Source of the DNA: Alphaproteobacteria bacterium
Lineage (GTDB): Bacteria > Pseudomonadota > Alphaproteobacteria > Caulobacterales > Aquidulcibacteraceae
Assembly: GCA_016124255.1 (NCBI GenBank)
Contig: WGOB01000006.1
Span: 1 to 64,000 of the forward strand
Direction of reading: 5' to 3'
Length of the DNA: 64,000 nucleotides
Made by a program: the position numbers and the translations under genes. The notes below the pieces were generated by a model. It searched no databases. It was not told the origin of the DNA and saw only the letters and a program-made list of their open reading frames with translations. This document shows, one piece after another, positions 1 through 9,900 of this stretch (position 1 is the stretch's first letter; each line of letters opens with the position of its first letter).

Positions 1-138
1 GCGCACGTTCGCCCGCGCGCCGGTGAAGAAATTGTCCACGCACAGCACATCGCAGCCCTGCGCCACCAGGCGCTCGCAGATGTAGGAGCCGATGAACCCC
101 GCGCCGCCCGTCACCAGAACCCGCTTGTTGATGTGCAT
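1..138 (-). CDS. NAD-dependent epimerase/dehydratase (UDP-glucuronate decarboxylase-like), N-terminal part
   Basis: Only the first 46 codons are in the window; the gene runs off the left edge. The ATG is at 138 on the minus strand. The protein begins [20 protein letters not shown], with the Rossmann motif GGAGFIG at about residues 11-17 and the acidic end of strand beta-2 followed by an asparagine (VDNFFTG) near residue 37. This pattern is typical of extended SDR nucleotide-sugar enzymes, and VDNFFTG is especially common in UDP-glucuronate decarboxylases. Such enzymes make UDP-xylose or related precursors for surface polysaccharides, which would fit the acyltransferase cluster on the other strand. 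The exact substrate cannot be told from this fragment. Confidence 0.8.
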   Translation of the reverse strand, partial: MHINKRVLVTGGAGFIGSYICERLVAQGCDVLCVDNFFTGARANVR

Positions 139-414
139 GGCCCTTCTCATCGCGCGCCGGGACGCCCCGGGCGGCGTCCACCGTTGGCCGGGGGCTTAAC
201 CACCCCGTCGCAGCGCAGCAAGGCACAAGCATGTTCCGCGCCAGGAGGCGGCGCCCCGCCCAGGGCGGGCTTGGGATCCGGGCGGTCTTCCGGGCCCTCC
301 TCCAGGCGCTTGGGGCGTCCCAGCGCTGCACAAAGCCGCAACCTTGCCCTGGTTTAAGGCGCCCCTGCGTGCTGGTATGGAAATTGAAGAGCCGGCGCGG
401 CGATCGAGATCCAA

Positions 415-657
415 ATGTCTGATGTCTATGACAAATTAACGTCCTTGCTGCAGGACGTATTCGACGATGACGACATCGTCGCCACGCCGGATCTGGCCGC
501 GGCGGACGTCGACGGCTGGGACAGCCTCGCGCATGTGCGCGTGATCCTGGCGGTGGAGAAGGCGTTCAACGTGAAGTTCAAGGCCGCCGAGATCAACGTC
601 ATGAAGAATGTCGGCGATCTGGCGAACTCGATTTCGGCCAAGCTGGCGGGCGGCTAA
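415..657 (+). CDS. Acyl carrier protein
   Basis: An 80-residue acidic protein with the carrier-protein signature GWDSLAH; Ser37 in DSL is the expected 4'-phosphopantetheine attachment site. The length is normal for a free-standing ACP. The sequence is not that of the fatty-acid-synthesis AcpP, and it lies 72 bp before an FkbH-like gene. FkbH proteins in polyketide pathways load a glyceryl unit from 1,3-bisphosphoglycerate onto a dedicated ACP, so this ACP is probably the cognate carrier. The carried group is inferred. Confidence 0.9.
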   Translation: MSDVYDKLTSLLQDVFDDDDIVATPDLAAADVDGWDSLAHVRVILAVEKAFNVKFKAAEINVMKNVGDLANSISAKLAGG

Positions 658-729
658 AGCGTCATCCAGGGCCGCGCCGGCCCGCGCGAGGACCTTAAGC
701 CGCCATTCGGGAAGCCGCCGTTCGGGGGA

Positions 730-2667
730 ATGCGGGTGACGAGGGATCTCTATGCCGATCTCGCCTGGCTGCTGCCGGCGCCGGAGGATTTCCGGGCGCG
801 GCGGCGCGCGCTCATGGCGGACGACGCGACGCAAGTCGGCGCGGGCGTGCAGGCGCTGGCGCGCCACGCGCTGAACGCCACCCAGCTGACGCAGCTGGCT
901 GAAACGATCGCGGCGGCGCAGGCGCGCGGCGCCGATCTCGCGCCGCTGGCGCCGTTCACGCTGGGACTTGTCGGCAACGGCACGCTCGACCTGATCGCGC
1001 CGGCGCTGGTCGCCAGCGCGGCGCGGCACGGCGTTGCGCTGCGCGTCGTGACCGCGCCGTACGGTCAGGTGATCCAGGAAGCGCTCAATCCGCACTCGGC
1101 GGTGAATGCGGCGAAGCCCGACGCGGTGCTGCTGGCGCTCGATCATCGCGGCGCGCCGCTCTCTGCGGACCTCGCCAGCGCCGAAGCGAGCGTGAAAGAG
1201 GCGATCGGCTACATCAACGCGCTGAAAGAGAACTTCAAGGCGAACGCCGGCGCGCCGTGCATCGTGCAGACGATCGCGGCGCCGGCTGAAGCGCTGTTCG
1301 GCAGTTTCGATCGGCGCCTCGCCGCTGCGCAGCGCGCCGCGATCGACGCGTTCAACCGCGCGCTGGCCTCGGGCGAGACCGGCAGCGACGACATCCTGCT
1401 CGACGTCGCGGGGCTGGCGGAGACGGTGGGTCTCGCGCGCTGGCATTCGCCGAGCGAATGGAATCTGGCGAAGCTGCCGTTCTCGTCCACGTACCTCGCG
1501 CTCTATGCAGACCATGTGGGGCGGCTGATCGGGGCGATGCGCGGCAAGGCGCGCAAGTGCCTCATCCTCGATCTGGACAACACCTGCTGGGGCGGGGTGA
1601 TCGGCGACGACGGCCTCGACGGCATCAGGATCGCGGAAGGCGACGCAGAGGGCGAAGCGTTCCGCGACGTGCAGCGCACCGCGCTTGCGCTGCGCGCGCG
1701 CGGCGTGGTGCTGGCGGTCTCCTCCAAGAACAATGACGAGGTGGCGCGCGCGGCGTTCCGCGAGCATCCCGAGATGATCCTGCGGGAGAGCCACATCGCG
1801 GTCTTCCAAGCGAACTGGAACGACAAGGCCACCAACATCAAGGCGATCGCGGAGGAGCTCAATCTCGGGCTCGATGCGATGGCGTTTCTCGACGACAACC
1901 CGGTGGAGCGGGGGCTGGTGCGCGCGTTCCTGCCGCAGGTGGCCGTGCCGGAGCTGCCGGAGGATCCAGCCCTTTATGCGCGCACGCTGACGGCGGCGGG
2001 ATATTTCGAGGCGATCGCGTTTTCCGAAGAGGATCGCAAACGCGCCGGCTTCTACGAGGACAACGCCAAGCGCGCCGCGCTCGCCAGCGCCGTGGGCAGC
2101 CTCGACGATTATCTCGCCTCGCTCGACATGGAGATCAGCTTTGCGCCGTTCGACCAGAAGGGTCGCGAGCGGATCGCGCAGCTGATCAACAAATCGAACC
2201 AGTTCAATCTCACCACGCGGCGCTACACCGAGGCGGAGGTCGCCGCGTTCGAGGCCGACCCTGCGTGCTTCACCCTCCAGATCCGGCTCGCGGACAAGTT
2301 CGGTGACAACGGGATGATCTCGGTGATCTTGTGCAAGGCGCAGGGCGATGCATGGGAGATCGACACCTGGCTGATGAGCTGCCGCGTGCTCGGACGCAAG
2401 GTGGAGCAGATGGCGCTGCGCGAACTGATGTTGCACGCCCGCGCGCAGGGCGTGGCAAGGCTGATCGGCCGCTACATCCCCACCGCGCGGAACGGGATGG
2501 TGAAGGATCATTACGAGACGCTGGGCTTCGTCAAGCAGGCCGACGGGGCGCGTGCTGGCGAGACGACCTGGGCGATCGCCACGGATGCGGAGACGCCGGC
2601 AGCCGCGCCGATGCGCGTGGTTCGCGTCGGCGCGCTTAACGATGCGCTGCCGCAGGCGGCGGAGTGA
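730..2667 (+). CDS. FkbH-like HAD-IIIC family protein with C-terminal GNAT-like region
   Basis: A 645-residue protein with three parts. Residues about 1-265 form a weakly conserved N-terminal domain. A HAD domain follows, with motif I D281-L-D283-N-T-C-W, a VSSKNN segment and the acidic motif FLDDNP (D388, D389). The C-terminus (about 450-620) resembles an acetyltransferase fold. This is the FkbH architecture; family members dephosphorylate and load a glyceryl group from 1,3-bisphosphoglycerate onto an ACP. The preceding gene is an ACP and the next two are an SGNH hydrolase and an MBOAT, so the loaded group is probably passed across the membrane. The ATG at 730 has a GGGGGA ribosome site just upstream. 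Substrate identity is inference. Confidence 0.88.
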   Translation: MRVTRDLYADLAWLLPAPEDFRARRRALMADDATQVGAGVQALARHALNATQLTQLAETIAAAQARGADLAPLAPFTLGLVGNGTLDLIAPALVASAARHGVALRVVTAPYGQVIQEALNPHSAVNAAKPDAVLLALDHRGAPLSADLASAEASVKEAIGYINALKENFKANAGAPCIVQTIAAPAEALFGSFDRRLAAAQRAAIDAFNRALASGETGSDDILLDVAGLAETVGLARWHSPSEWNLAKLPFSSTYLALYADHVGRLIGAMRGKARKCLILDLDNTCWGGVIGDDGLDGIRIAEGDAEGEAFRDVQRTALALRARGVVLAVSSKNNDEVARAAFREHPEMILRESHIAVFQANWNDKATNIKAIAEELNLGLDAMAFLDDNPVERGLVRAFLPQVAVPELPEDPALYARTLTAAGYFEAIAFSEEDRKRAGFYEDNAKRAALASAVGSLDDYLASLDMEISFAPFDQKGRERIAQLINKSNQFNLTTRRYTEAEVAAFEADPACFTLQIRLADKFGDNGMISVILCKAQGDAWEIDTWLMSCRVLGRKVEQMALRELMLHARAQGVARLIGRYIPTARNGMVKDHYETLGFVKQADGARAGETTWAIATDAETPAAAPMRVVRVGALNDALPQAAE

Positions 2668-2670
2668 GCG

Positions 2671-3807
2671 ATGAGCGAAGACGCGCCCCCGCGCCGGCTG
2701 CCGAAGCGCGATCTTTGGCTCTTGCCGCTCGTCGCGGCGGGCACGTTGGGCGCGCTTGGCGTCGGCGCCGAAATCGGCGCGCGCGTGATCTGGCCCGAGC
2801 AGGACCATTTCCCATGCCTGCGCGCGGATCGCACCAACGGCTCGATGGCGACGCCGAACTGCCGCAGCCGGGTGAAGACGGCTGAAGGGCCGTGGGTGAC
2901 GAACCGTTACAACGAATGCGGCATGCGGGCGACGGGCCCGTGCGAGATCGCCGACCGGCGGCGCCCGCGCATCGTGGTCATGGGATCGTCCACCAGCTGG
3001 GGCTACATGGTGCCGTTCGAACAGACGTGGTCGACGCGGCTGGCGCGCGATCTCACGGAACGGTGCGGCAAGGCCGAGTATGACGTGCAGAGCTTCGTCA
3101 CGTTCGCGGACGTGAACGGCAATGCGCGCATGATCGACGACGCCTTGGCGCTGCAACCCGATCTCGTTGCGTTCGTGATTGCGCCGCTCGATCTGGAACA
3201 GATCGGCGATGGCGGCTTCGTGCCGCCGGAGGCCGCGACGCGCGTTGTGCAGGCGCAGGCGGAGGATGCGCCGGAGAGCCTTGTGGGATGGCTACGCGAA
3301 TTGGTCTCGGAAAGCCGCCTCGGCAAGATCGCGCAGCACTACCTTTACCGCAATCCGGACGTCTACATCCCCGCCTTCCTGACCAACGGCGACAAGGCGG
3401 ACTTCATGCGCGCGCCGCTCTCCGAGCCGTGGCGCGACCGCGTGCAAGCGGTCGATGATGCGCTGAGCTATTACAACGAGCGCTTCGAAGAAGCCGGCGT
3501 GCCGATGATGCTGGTCTATACGCCGCAGCAGGCGCAGGCGGTGCTGATCTCGGAAGACGGCGCGCTGCCGCCGAACGTGGATCCGACGGAATTGCCGGAC
3601 ACGCTGGAGCGCGTCGCGGAAGCGGACGGCGTCATCTATGCGGACGCCAGCGACGCGTTCGAGCAGCTCGAAGACGCCGGGGACATGTTCTACAATGCCG
3701 ACGGGCATTTGAACGGGGCGGGCCACCAGCTCATCGCGGAAGCAGCCAAGGATGCGCTGGTGGACGCCATGGGCCCCGCTCCGCTTTGCCCCGGCGGGAC
3801 GCGATGA
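2671..3807 (+). CDS. Membrane-anchored SGNH/GDSL-type hydrolase or acyltransferase
   Basis: A 378-residue protein. A basic N-terminus is followed by one hydrophobic segment (about residues 14-38), so the rest should lie outside the cytoplasmic membrane. The block I motif is GSST (residues 105-108; Ser107 is the likely nucleophile). Near the C-terminus, D344-G-H346-L-N is followed by GH, the D-x-H catalytic pair of SGNH enzymes. It starts 3 bp after the FkbH stop and overlaps the MBOAT gene in an ATGA, so the three are translationally coupled. Its place beside an MBOAT matches DltD/DltB and AlgX/AlgI pairs, where the SGNH partner handles the acyl group outside the cell. Target polymer unknown. 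Confidence 0.82.
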   Translation: MSEDAPPRRLPKRDLWLLPLVAAGTLGALGVGAEIGARVIWPEQDHFPCLRADRTNGSMATPNCRSRVKTAEGPWVTNRYNECGMRATGPCEIADRRRPRIVVMGSSTSWGYMVPFEQTWSTRLARDLTERCGKAEYDVQSFVTFADVNGNARMIDDALALQPDLVAFVIAPLDLEQIGDGGFVPPEAATRVVQAQAEDAPESLVGWLRELVSESRLGKIAQHYLYRNPDVYIPAFLTNGDKADFMRAPLSEPWRDRVQAVDDALSYYNERFEEAGVPMMLVYTPQQAQAVLISEDGALPPNVDPTELPDTLERVAEADGVIYADASDAFEQLEDAGDMFYNADGHLNGAGHQLIAEAAKDALVDAMGPAPLCPGGTR

Positions 3808-5267
3808 ACGTTCCGTCTTTCGTCTTTCTCGGCTTCGCGATCGCAGGGGCTGTTCTCTATTCTGCGGCCGGGCGGTTCGGCGGGCGCGACGGCATCGTCG
3901 CAAAGCTCGTGCTGCTCGCGCTCAATCTCGCGTTCTTCGCGACGTTCGTTTCGAGCTTCTCCACGCTTGAAGGGTGGATGTCGCTCTTGCCGTACGTGGG
4001 GTTTCTCGTCGCGGGCTATATCGGCGTGAACGCGGTGCGCGGGGGATCGCGCGCGATGTTCGTGGGCTTCATCGCGCTGATCATTTTCGCGTTCTTCTGG
4101 CTGAAGAAGTACACGTTCATCCCGGACGGCATGACGCTGCAGTTCGCGTTCGTCGCGATCGGGCTCTCCTACGTGTTCTTCCGCGTGCTGCACCTCATCA
4201 TCGACGTGGGGCAAGGCGCGATCGAGGAGCGCATCAGCCCCCTCTCCTATCTCAATTACACGCTGAATTTTCCCGCGCTGGTGTCGGGGCCGATCCAATT
4301 CTACCAGGACTACAAGAAGACCGAAGCCGAGCCGGAGAAGCTCGACATCTTCGCACTCTCGTATGCGGCCGAGCGGATCATCGCGGGGCTGTTCAAGGTG
4401 CTGATCGCCTCGGCGCTGCTGCAATTCTGGCAGAAGGGGCTGATCGCGCAGCTGGACGACGCAACCGATCCGATGACGCGAATCGGGCTGATCGCGCTGA
4501 TCGGGGCGATCTATCCGTTCTTCCTTTACGCCAATTTCTCCGGCTACACGGATTTCGTGATCGGCGCGGCGCGGCTCTTCCGGCTCAAACTGCCGGAGAA
4601 CTTCAACAACCCGTTCACGGCGGAGAACTTCATCACCTTCTGGAGCCGGTGGCACATCACGCTCTCGAACTGGCTGAAGACCTACGTCTATACGCCGCTG
4701 CTGATGACGCTGATGCGCCGCATGCCGTCGGCGAAGCTTGAACCGTGGTTCGCCGTTTTCGCGTATTTCGTGACGTTCTTCCTGGTGGGCGCGTGGCATG
4801 GGCAGACCGCGGAATTCCTGTTCTTCGGCGTACTGCAGGGCGCGGGCGTGGCCGGCAACAAGCTCTGGCAGGTCGCGATGCAGGGTTGGCTGACGAAGAA
4901 GGGCTACAGGAAGCTGGCGGGCGACAAGATGTACGAAGCGGCGTCGCGCGGGCTGACGTTCACGTATTTCGCGTTCACGCTGCTCTGGTTCTGGTCCACC
5001 TGGGCGCAGATCGGGGAGTTTGCGAACGCGGAAGGGCTCGGCGGGTTCGCGCTTGCGTGGCTGATCGTCTTCGTTGCGGCGACGCCGGCGCTGGCGCTCT
5101 ACACGTTCGTGCTCAAGAAGGCGCGCGGCGTGCAACTCGCGGGGGATCCCCTCTTCGCCTCGCGCTATGTGCGCACGGCGACGGCCACCGCGATGATCGC
5201 GATCACGCTGGGCAGCACCGTGCTGCTCGCCGCGCCGGCGCCGGACATCGTCTACAAGAATTTCTGA
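3804..5267 (+). CDS. MBOAT family O-acyltransferase
   Basis: A 487-residue multi-spanning membrane protein. The ATG at 3804 overlaps the upstream stop as ATGA; an upstream ATG at 3786 is possible but less likely. The MBOAT hallmarks are both present: FWSRWHITLSNWL with His284, and the invariant catalytic histidine in VGAWHG (His332). About ten hydrophobic segments are spread along the chain. The family includes DltB (D-alanylation of teichoic acids) and AlgI (alginate acetylation), which move an acyl group from a cytoplasmic donor to an extracytoplasmic acceptor. With an ACP and a loading enzyme in the same operon, the DltB-like use of a carrier protein is the more natural model. Confidence 0.93.
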   Translation: MNVPSFVFLGFAIAGAVLYSAAGRFGGRDGIVAKLVLLALNLAFFATFVSSFSTLEGWMSLLPYVGFLVAGYIGVNAVRGGSRAMFVGFIALIIFAFFWLKKYTFIPDGMTLQFAFVAIGLSYVFFRVLHLIIDVGQGAIEERISPLSYLNYTLNFPALVSGPIQFYQDYKKTEAEPEKLDIFALSYAAERIIAGLFKVLIASALLQFWQKGLIAQLDDATDPMTRIGLIALIGAIYPFFLYANFSGYTDFVIGAARLFRLKLPENFNNPFTAENFITFWSRWHITLSNWLKTYVYTPLLMTLMRRMPSAKLEPWFAVFAYFVTFFLVGAWHGQTAEFLFFGVLQGAGVAGNKLWQVAMQGWLTKKGYRKLAGDKMYEAASRGLTFTYFAFTLLWFWSTWAQIGEFANAEGLGGFALAWLIVFVAATPALALYTFVLKKARGVQLAGDPLFASRYVRTATATAMIAITLGSTVLLAAPAPDIVYKNF

Positions 5268-5464
5268 TTTGGTGCGCGTCGGCGCCGGCAGCCAACCGCG
5301 TCGCCGCGACGGCGTGAACGCGCGTTCATCGTTGTGGCGATTTTGTGTGATTATTCTTTGGTCATCTGCTGCACAAGAGCTTGGCGTTTGAGCGCGAACC
5401 TCCGCATCGTCCGCGCGGGGAATGGGGCGCGCCACGCGCGTTCTTCAGACTTGAGGATTGAACC

Positions 5465-6211
5465 ATGAAGCGGATCGCATGGCTGAGCGCGGCCGGCGCG
5501 CTCTTCGCTGCGCCGGCGCTGGCGCAAGGACACGCCGGAATTTCGTATCAGAATCTGGATGACGCCGACGTCGACTCGCTCGCGATCAGCGGCGCGGCGG
5601 CGCTGGGCGACAACATCCAGATCGACGGACGCTACGCCTACCTTGAAAGCGACGGCGGGGACGGCGACGCGATCAGCATCGGCGGCCACCTGTTTCAGCG
5701 CGGCGGAGGGCATCTCTTGGGCGGTTATCTGGGCTACCAGACGGTGGACGACGACAGCGGATTCGATGTCGACGAGTTCATCGCCGCGCTCGAAGGCGCG
5801 CTCTACATGAACCGTACGACCTGGAGCGGCGCGGTCAGCTACACGAACGCGGACTTTTTCATCGACGTCGATCAATGGGCGCTCGATGGCGAGGTGCGGC
5901 ACTTCCTGACGGACGCGTTCTCGCTGCAAGGCAATGCGGGCGCGTTCACACTCGACGGCGGGAGCGGCGCCGACGGAGACGGCTGGACAATCGGCGCCGG
6001 CGGCGAAGTGCAGATCGAAGGCACGCCCTTCTCGGTGCATGCCGGGTATCAACATGTTGATTTCGACGGCGATTCAGCCGGCTCGATCGGGATCGGGGCG
6101 CGCATGGCGTTCGGCGGCCAGAGTCTCTTCGCGCGCAATCGCTCGGGCGCGGGGCTCAACCGCCCTGTCGGCGTGATCGACCGGCTGATCGGGGATCTGA
6201 GCCCGCGTTAA
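5465..6211 (+). CDS. Secreted outer-membrane beta-barrel-like protein
   Basis: A 248-residue protein with a clear Sec signal peptide (MKRIAWLSAAGALFAAPALA, cleavage before QGHAG). The mature part is rich in Gly, Asp and aromatic residues and shows alternating short amphipathic stretches typical of small beta-barrels. Examples are repeated IGGHLF, LGGYLGYQTV and GGEVQIEGTPFSVHAGYQHVD-like strands, the last being a barrel-terminus pattern. No enzymatic motif is visible. It starts 197 bp after the MBOAT gene and probably has its own promoter. It may be an uncharacterised porin-like protein; function unknown. Confidence 0.7.
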   Translation: MKRIAWLSAAGALFAAPALAQGHAGISYQNLDDADVDSLAISGAAALGDNIQIDGRYAYLESDGGDGDAISIGGHLFQRGGGHLLGGYLGYQTVDDDSGFDVDEFIAALEGALYMNRTTWSGAVSYTNADFFIDVDQWALDGEVRHFLTDAFSLQGNAGAFTLDGGSGADGDGWTIGAGGEVQIEGTPFSVHAGYQHVDFDGDSAGSIGIGARMAFGGQSLFARNRSGAGLNRPVGVIDRLIGDLSPR

Positions 6212-6226
6212 ACTTCCGACAGGCGT

Positions 6227-6247
6227 GGCGGCGCGCAAAACGCCGCC
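6227..6247 (+). terminator. Possible rho-independent terminator after the barrel-protein gene
   Basis: GGCGGCG at 6227-6233 can pair with CGCCGCC at 6241-6247 around an A-rich loop (CGCAAAA). A short T-run (TGTTTTC) lies about ten bases further on. The hairpin starts 15 bp after the stop codon of the upstream gene. The distance from stem to T-run is longer than ideal, so this is only a candidate. Confidence 0.35.
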
Positions 6248-6338
6248 GCCATGCGTGTTTTCGGCGCCACCGATTTCACCGACCGCGCGTTTTTCTTCGC
6301 GCGGGCGCTGGGCTTCGCCTTGTTTCTCCGCTGCATCA

Positions 6339-6620
6339 ATGGTTGATGAACAGCGGCTGATAGAGGGCGGCATCCCAATGCGGACGTCGGACGATGGAGA
6401 GCGCGGCTTGTGGGCGCTGGGGTGCGCCTGTGCGAAATGCCGACGCCGTATCGCGCTGTTTCGAGACAAAGGCGAGGGCCGCGGACCCGCCGAAACGCCG
6501 ATCCGCGGCGAGTTCGGCTTTGCGTGCCCGCATTGCGGCGCGGACAACAGCGTGAACGTCCGCGAGCTTGCGCGATTCCGCACCGACGGCGCGCCGACGG
6601 CGGACGAACGCGCGGCCTGA
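6339..6620 (+). CDS. Small putative zinc-ribbon protein
   Basis: A putative 93-residue protein beginning MVDEQRLIEG, with an alternative ATG at 6378. It contains CACAKC near its middle and a CPHCG knuckle about 40 residues later, together able to bind zinc as in small zinc-ribbon proteins. The reading frame stays open upstream to 6225, but that extension is low-complexity and not protein-like. No family is recognised with certainty. Moderate to low confidence that it is expressed. Confidence 0.45.
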   Translation: MVDEQRLIEGGIPMRTSDDGERGLWALGCACAKCRRRIALFRDKGEGRGPAETPIRGEFGFACPHCGADNSVNVRELARFRTDGAPTADERAA

Positions 6621-6752
6621 TCTGATCCGCGCGCACGGCGACGACGTCGCTGGCGCCTGGATGCTGTGCGCCTCACCATCAGCTCTTTGCGAAACATCGG
6701 CGCGGCGTGCGCGTTGACATGCGGAAGACATCAGTCAACCGAGAGAAAAGCG

Positions 6753-6911
6753 ATGCGCATTCTTGACGCCGCCGCGGTGCTCCTCATCGCGGTGATGATG
6801 CTGGGCCCGCTGGCGCTGGCGCCGGCCTACGGGCCCTATGTGGAGCCTGGCACGGCTGCCGAAGTGAACCAGGCGACCACGCCCTTGGACGAGGGCTCCT
6901 CATCTCCGTAA
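6753..6911 (+). CDS. Small putative exported peptide
   Basis: A 52-residue open frame starting at the ATG at 6753, preceded by GAGAGAAAAG as a good ribosome site. Residues 1-25 form one hydrophobic helix (MRILDAAAVLLIAVMMLG) resembling a signal peptide or membrane anchor; the rest is acidic and proline-rich. No family is recognised. The gene is convergent with the RND transporter, ending 11 bp from the end of that gene. Confidence 0.45.
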   Translation: MRILDAAAVLLIAVMMLGPLALAPAYGPYVEPGTAAEVNQATTPLDEGSSSP

Positions 6912-6921
6912 AGATCGCAGC

Positions 6922-9900
6922 CTATTCAGCCGGGGCGGCGGCGGGCGCGGCCGCATCGGCCTCGCCGTCCTTCGGGGCGAGCAGCAAGTACATCGCCGGG
7001 GTCACGATGCGGGCGACGAGGGTTGAGCTCACCAGGCCGCCGATGATCACGAGCGCGAGCGGCGAATAGAGCGGGGAATTCTCCAGCACCAGCGGCGTGA
7101 GGCCGCCGATGGCGGTGAGCGAGGTGAGCAGCACGGGCAGGAAGCGCACTTCCCCCGCCTTCTCGATCGCGTCCTTCAACGTGGCGCCGCGGGCGCGTTC
7201 CTGGTTGGCGAACTCGACCAGCAGGATGGAATTCTTGATCTCGATGCCGATCAGAGCGACGAAACCGATCACCGCGGTGAACGACAAGGACTGGCCGGCG
7301 AGAAAGAGCGCGATCAATCCGCCCATCACGCCGAACGGGATCACGAACGCCACGACGGCGCTGGCCGCGAAGGATTTGAACTCCAAGAGCAGCACCGCGA
7401 TGATGCCGAACATGGCGATCATGATCGCGGGACCAAGGCCGCCGAAGCTCTCCGATTGCGCTTCGGCCTGGCCGCCGAACTCGATGGCGTAGCCCGGCGG
7501 CAGGTCGATCGCGGCGAGGCGCCCGGCGACGTCGGCGGTGACGCGAGAGGTGAGGTAGCCGGGCTGCGTATACGCTTCCACGGTGACGGTGCGCTCGCGC
7601 TTATAGCGATCGATGCGCGCGGGCCCGGAGGTGAAGCGCGGATCGGCGACTTCCGACAAAGGCGCGGCCGCGCCGCTCTCGGTCCAAACGAAAAGGCGCT
7701 GAAGGGCCGATGCGGGCAAGGCGTCGTCGCGCGGGGCGCGCAGGACGATCGGGTACGCATCGCCGACAGGATCGCGGTAGCTGGCGACGGTCGCGCCGCC
7801 GACAGCGATGCGCAGCGCGTCGTCGACCGCGCCTGGGGGCACGCCGCGCAGGCTGGCGGCGGCGATGTCGATGTTCATGTCGAGATCGACGAGGCGCGCG
7901 GCAAGGGGATTGGAGACGTCGCGCGTGCCGGGCGTTTCCAGAACGATGCGCTCCACCGCGCCGGCGATTTCGCCGAGCGCTGCGAGATCGGCGCCGCGGA
8001 TGCGCACGGCGATCGGGGCTTCGATCGGGGGGCCGTTCTCGAAACGACGCACGGTGAATTTGGCGCCGGGGAAGACGTTCAATTCATCGCGAATGCGTTC
8101 GAGCAGCGCGTGGCCATCGCCAGCCTCCCAGTGTTCGAAGCGCGCGTAGATCTGGCCGATGTTGGAGCGCTGCTCCTCGGGAAAGAGGTTGTAATAGACC
8201 TGCGGATTGCCGCGGCCGGAATTGGCGAAACGCCAGCCGATCTCTTCGTGCGCGCCGAGGACGGCGTCGGCGTGGCGGACGGCCTTGTCGGTTTCGCTGA
8301 TCGCGGCGCCTTCGGGCAATTCCACGTCGACCATGAAATACGGGCTGTCGTTCTCCGGGAAGAGCGAGAAGCCGAGGCGCGGGATGAGGCCGAGCGAGGC
8401 GATGCTCACGGCGAGGCCGACGATGACGGTGAGCAGCGGCCGCTGCAACGCCACGTGCAGCGCCGGGCGATAGAATGTGTGGATGGCGCCCATCACGGCG
8501 TCGAGCACGGCGTTGGATTTACCCGCGGCGCTCTTGGGCAGCATGCGGCTGGCGAGGAACGGGATGATGGTGAGCGAGACGACGAGGGAGGCGGTGATGG
8601 TGACGACGACGGCGACGGGAAGCGAGCGGATGAAATCGCCTGCCGCTTCCGGCAGCGCCATCAGCGGCACGAAGGCGAGAAGCAAGGTGGCGGTACAGCC
8701 GATGACGGCGATGTTGATCTCGCTCACGCCGGCGATGGCCGCATCGCGCGGGGGCAGGCCCTCGCGGAGGCGCCGCGAAATATTCTCCGTCACGACGATG
8801 GAATCGTCGACCAGGAGACCGAGCGCCAGCACGAAGCCGGCGATCGACAATTGGTTGAGCGAGTAGCCCAGCATGTTCAGTGCAAAGACGCCGATCGCCA
8901 GCGAGAGCGGGATCGACATCATCACCACGAGGGACGCGCGGAAGCCCAGCGGCAGAAGCGTGACCAGCACGAGCAGGATGGCGATGCAGAAATCGCGGCC
9001 GAGCGTGCTCAGCCGATGCGCCACGGTCTCGGCTTGATCGAAGCCGCGCTCGAGCGTGATGTTTTCGGGCAGGCGCTCGGCGAAATCGTCCACTTCGCCG
9101 CGGACGCCGCGGATGACGTCGAACACGGTTTCGCCGAGCTTGGCGCGGGCGGTGACGATGACGGCGCGCTGGCCGTTGTAGCGGGTGATGTGGGCGCGCT
9201 GGTCGTTGGCCCAGGCGACGTCGGACACATCGCCGACCGTGACAATGACGCCGTCGGCGACGCGCAGGACGACGCGGCGGATTTCTTCCAGGCTGTCGAA
9301 CCCGCCGGTGGCCTCGACATTGAGCCGGCGCCCCCCCGCCTCCACCGCGCCGATCGGCACATCGGCGCCTTCGCGGCGCAGCGCATCCGCGACCGCGGTG
9401 AGCGGCAGGCGGTAGGCGGCAAGGCGATCGATGTCGGCGCTCACGCGCACCTCGGTCGGGGGCGCGCCCCAGATCTCGGCCTGCTGGACGCCCGGGGCGC
9501 GCTCGATCGCATCGCGCAGGCCGCGGGCGTACGATTCCATCTGGCGGAACGAGGCGTCCTCGCTGACCAGCGCCATCTGCACGACATTGGCCTGCGCGGG
9601 ATTGCGGCGGTCGGCGCGCGCCAGCGTGACGCCGTCGGGCAGGTTGGGGCGGACGACGTTCAGTTCACGGACGACTTCATCGAATTTACGTTCTGGATCG
9701 ACGCCGTAGACGAACTCGATGCCGAGGCTGGTGACGCCGGCGCGGCTGGAGGAATTGATGGCGACGACGTCTTCGATGCCGTTCATCGCCTGTTCGAGCG
9801 GGATGGCGACAAGGCGCTCCATCTGTTCGGCGTCGGCGCCGGGCAGCACCACCACCACGCCGACGAACGGGAAGCGCGTGATCGGATCTTCGGATTTCGG

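Noticed and set aside
436-3156. Open minus-strand frame of about 900 codons opposite the ACP, FkbH and SGNH genes
   Set aside because: It mirrors codon bias of the real plus-strand genes; the translation is Arg/His-rich, has no domain and crosses three genuine genes.
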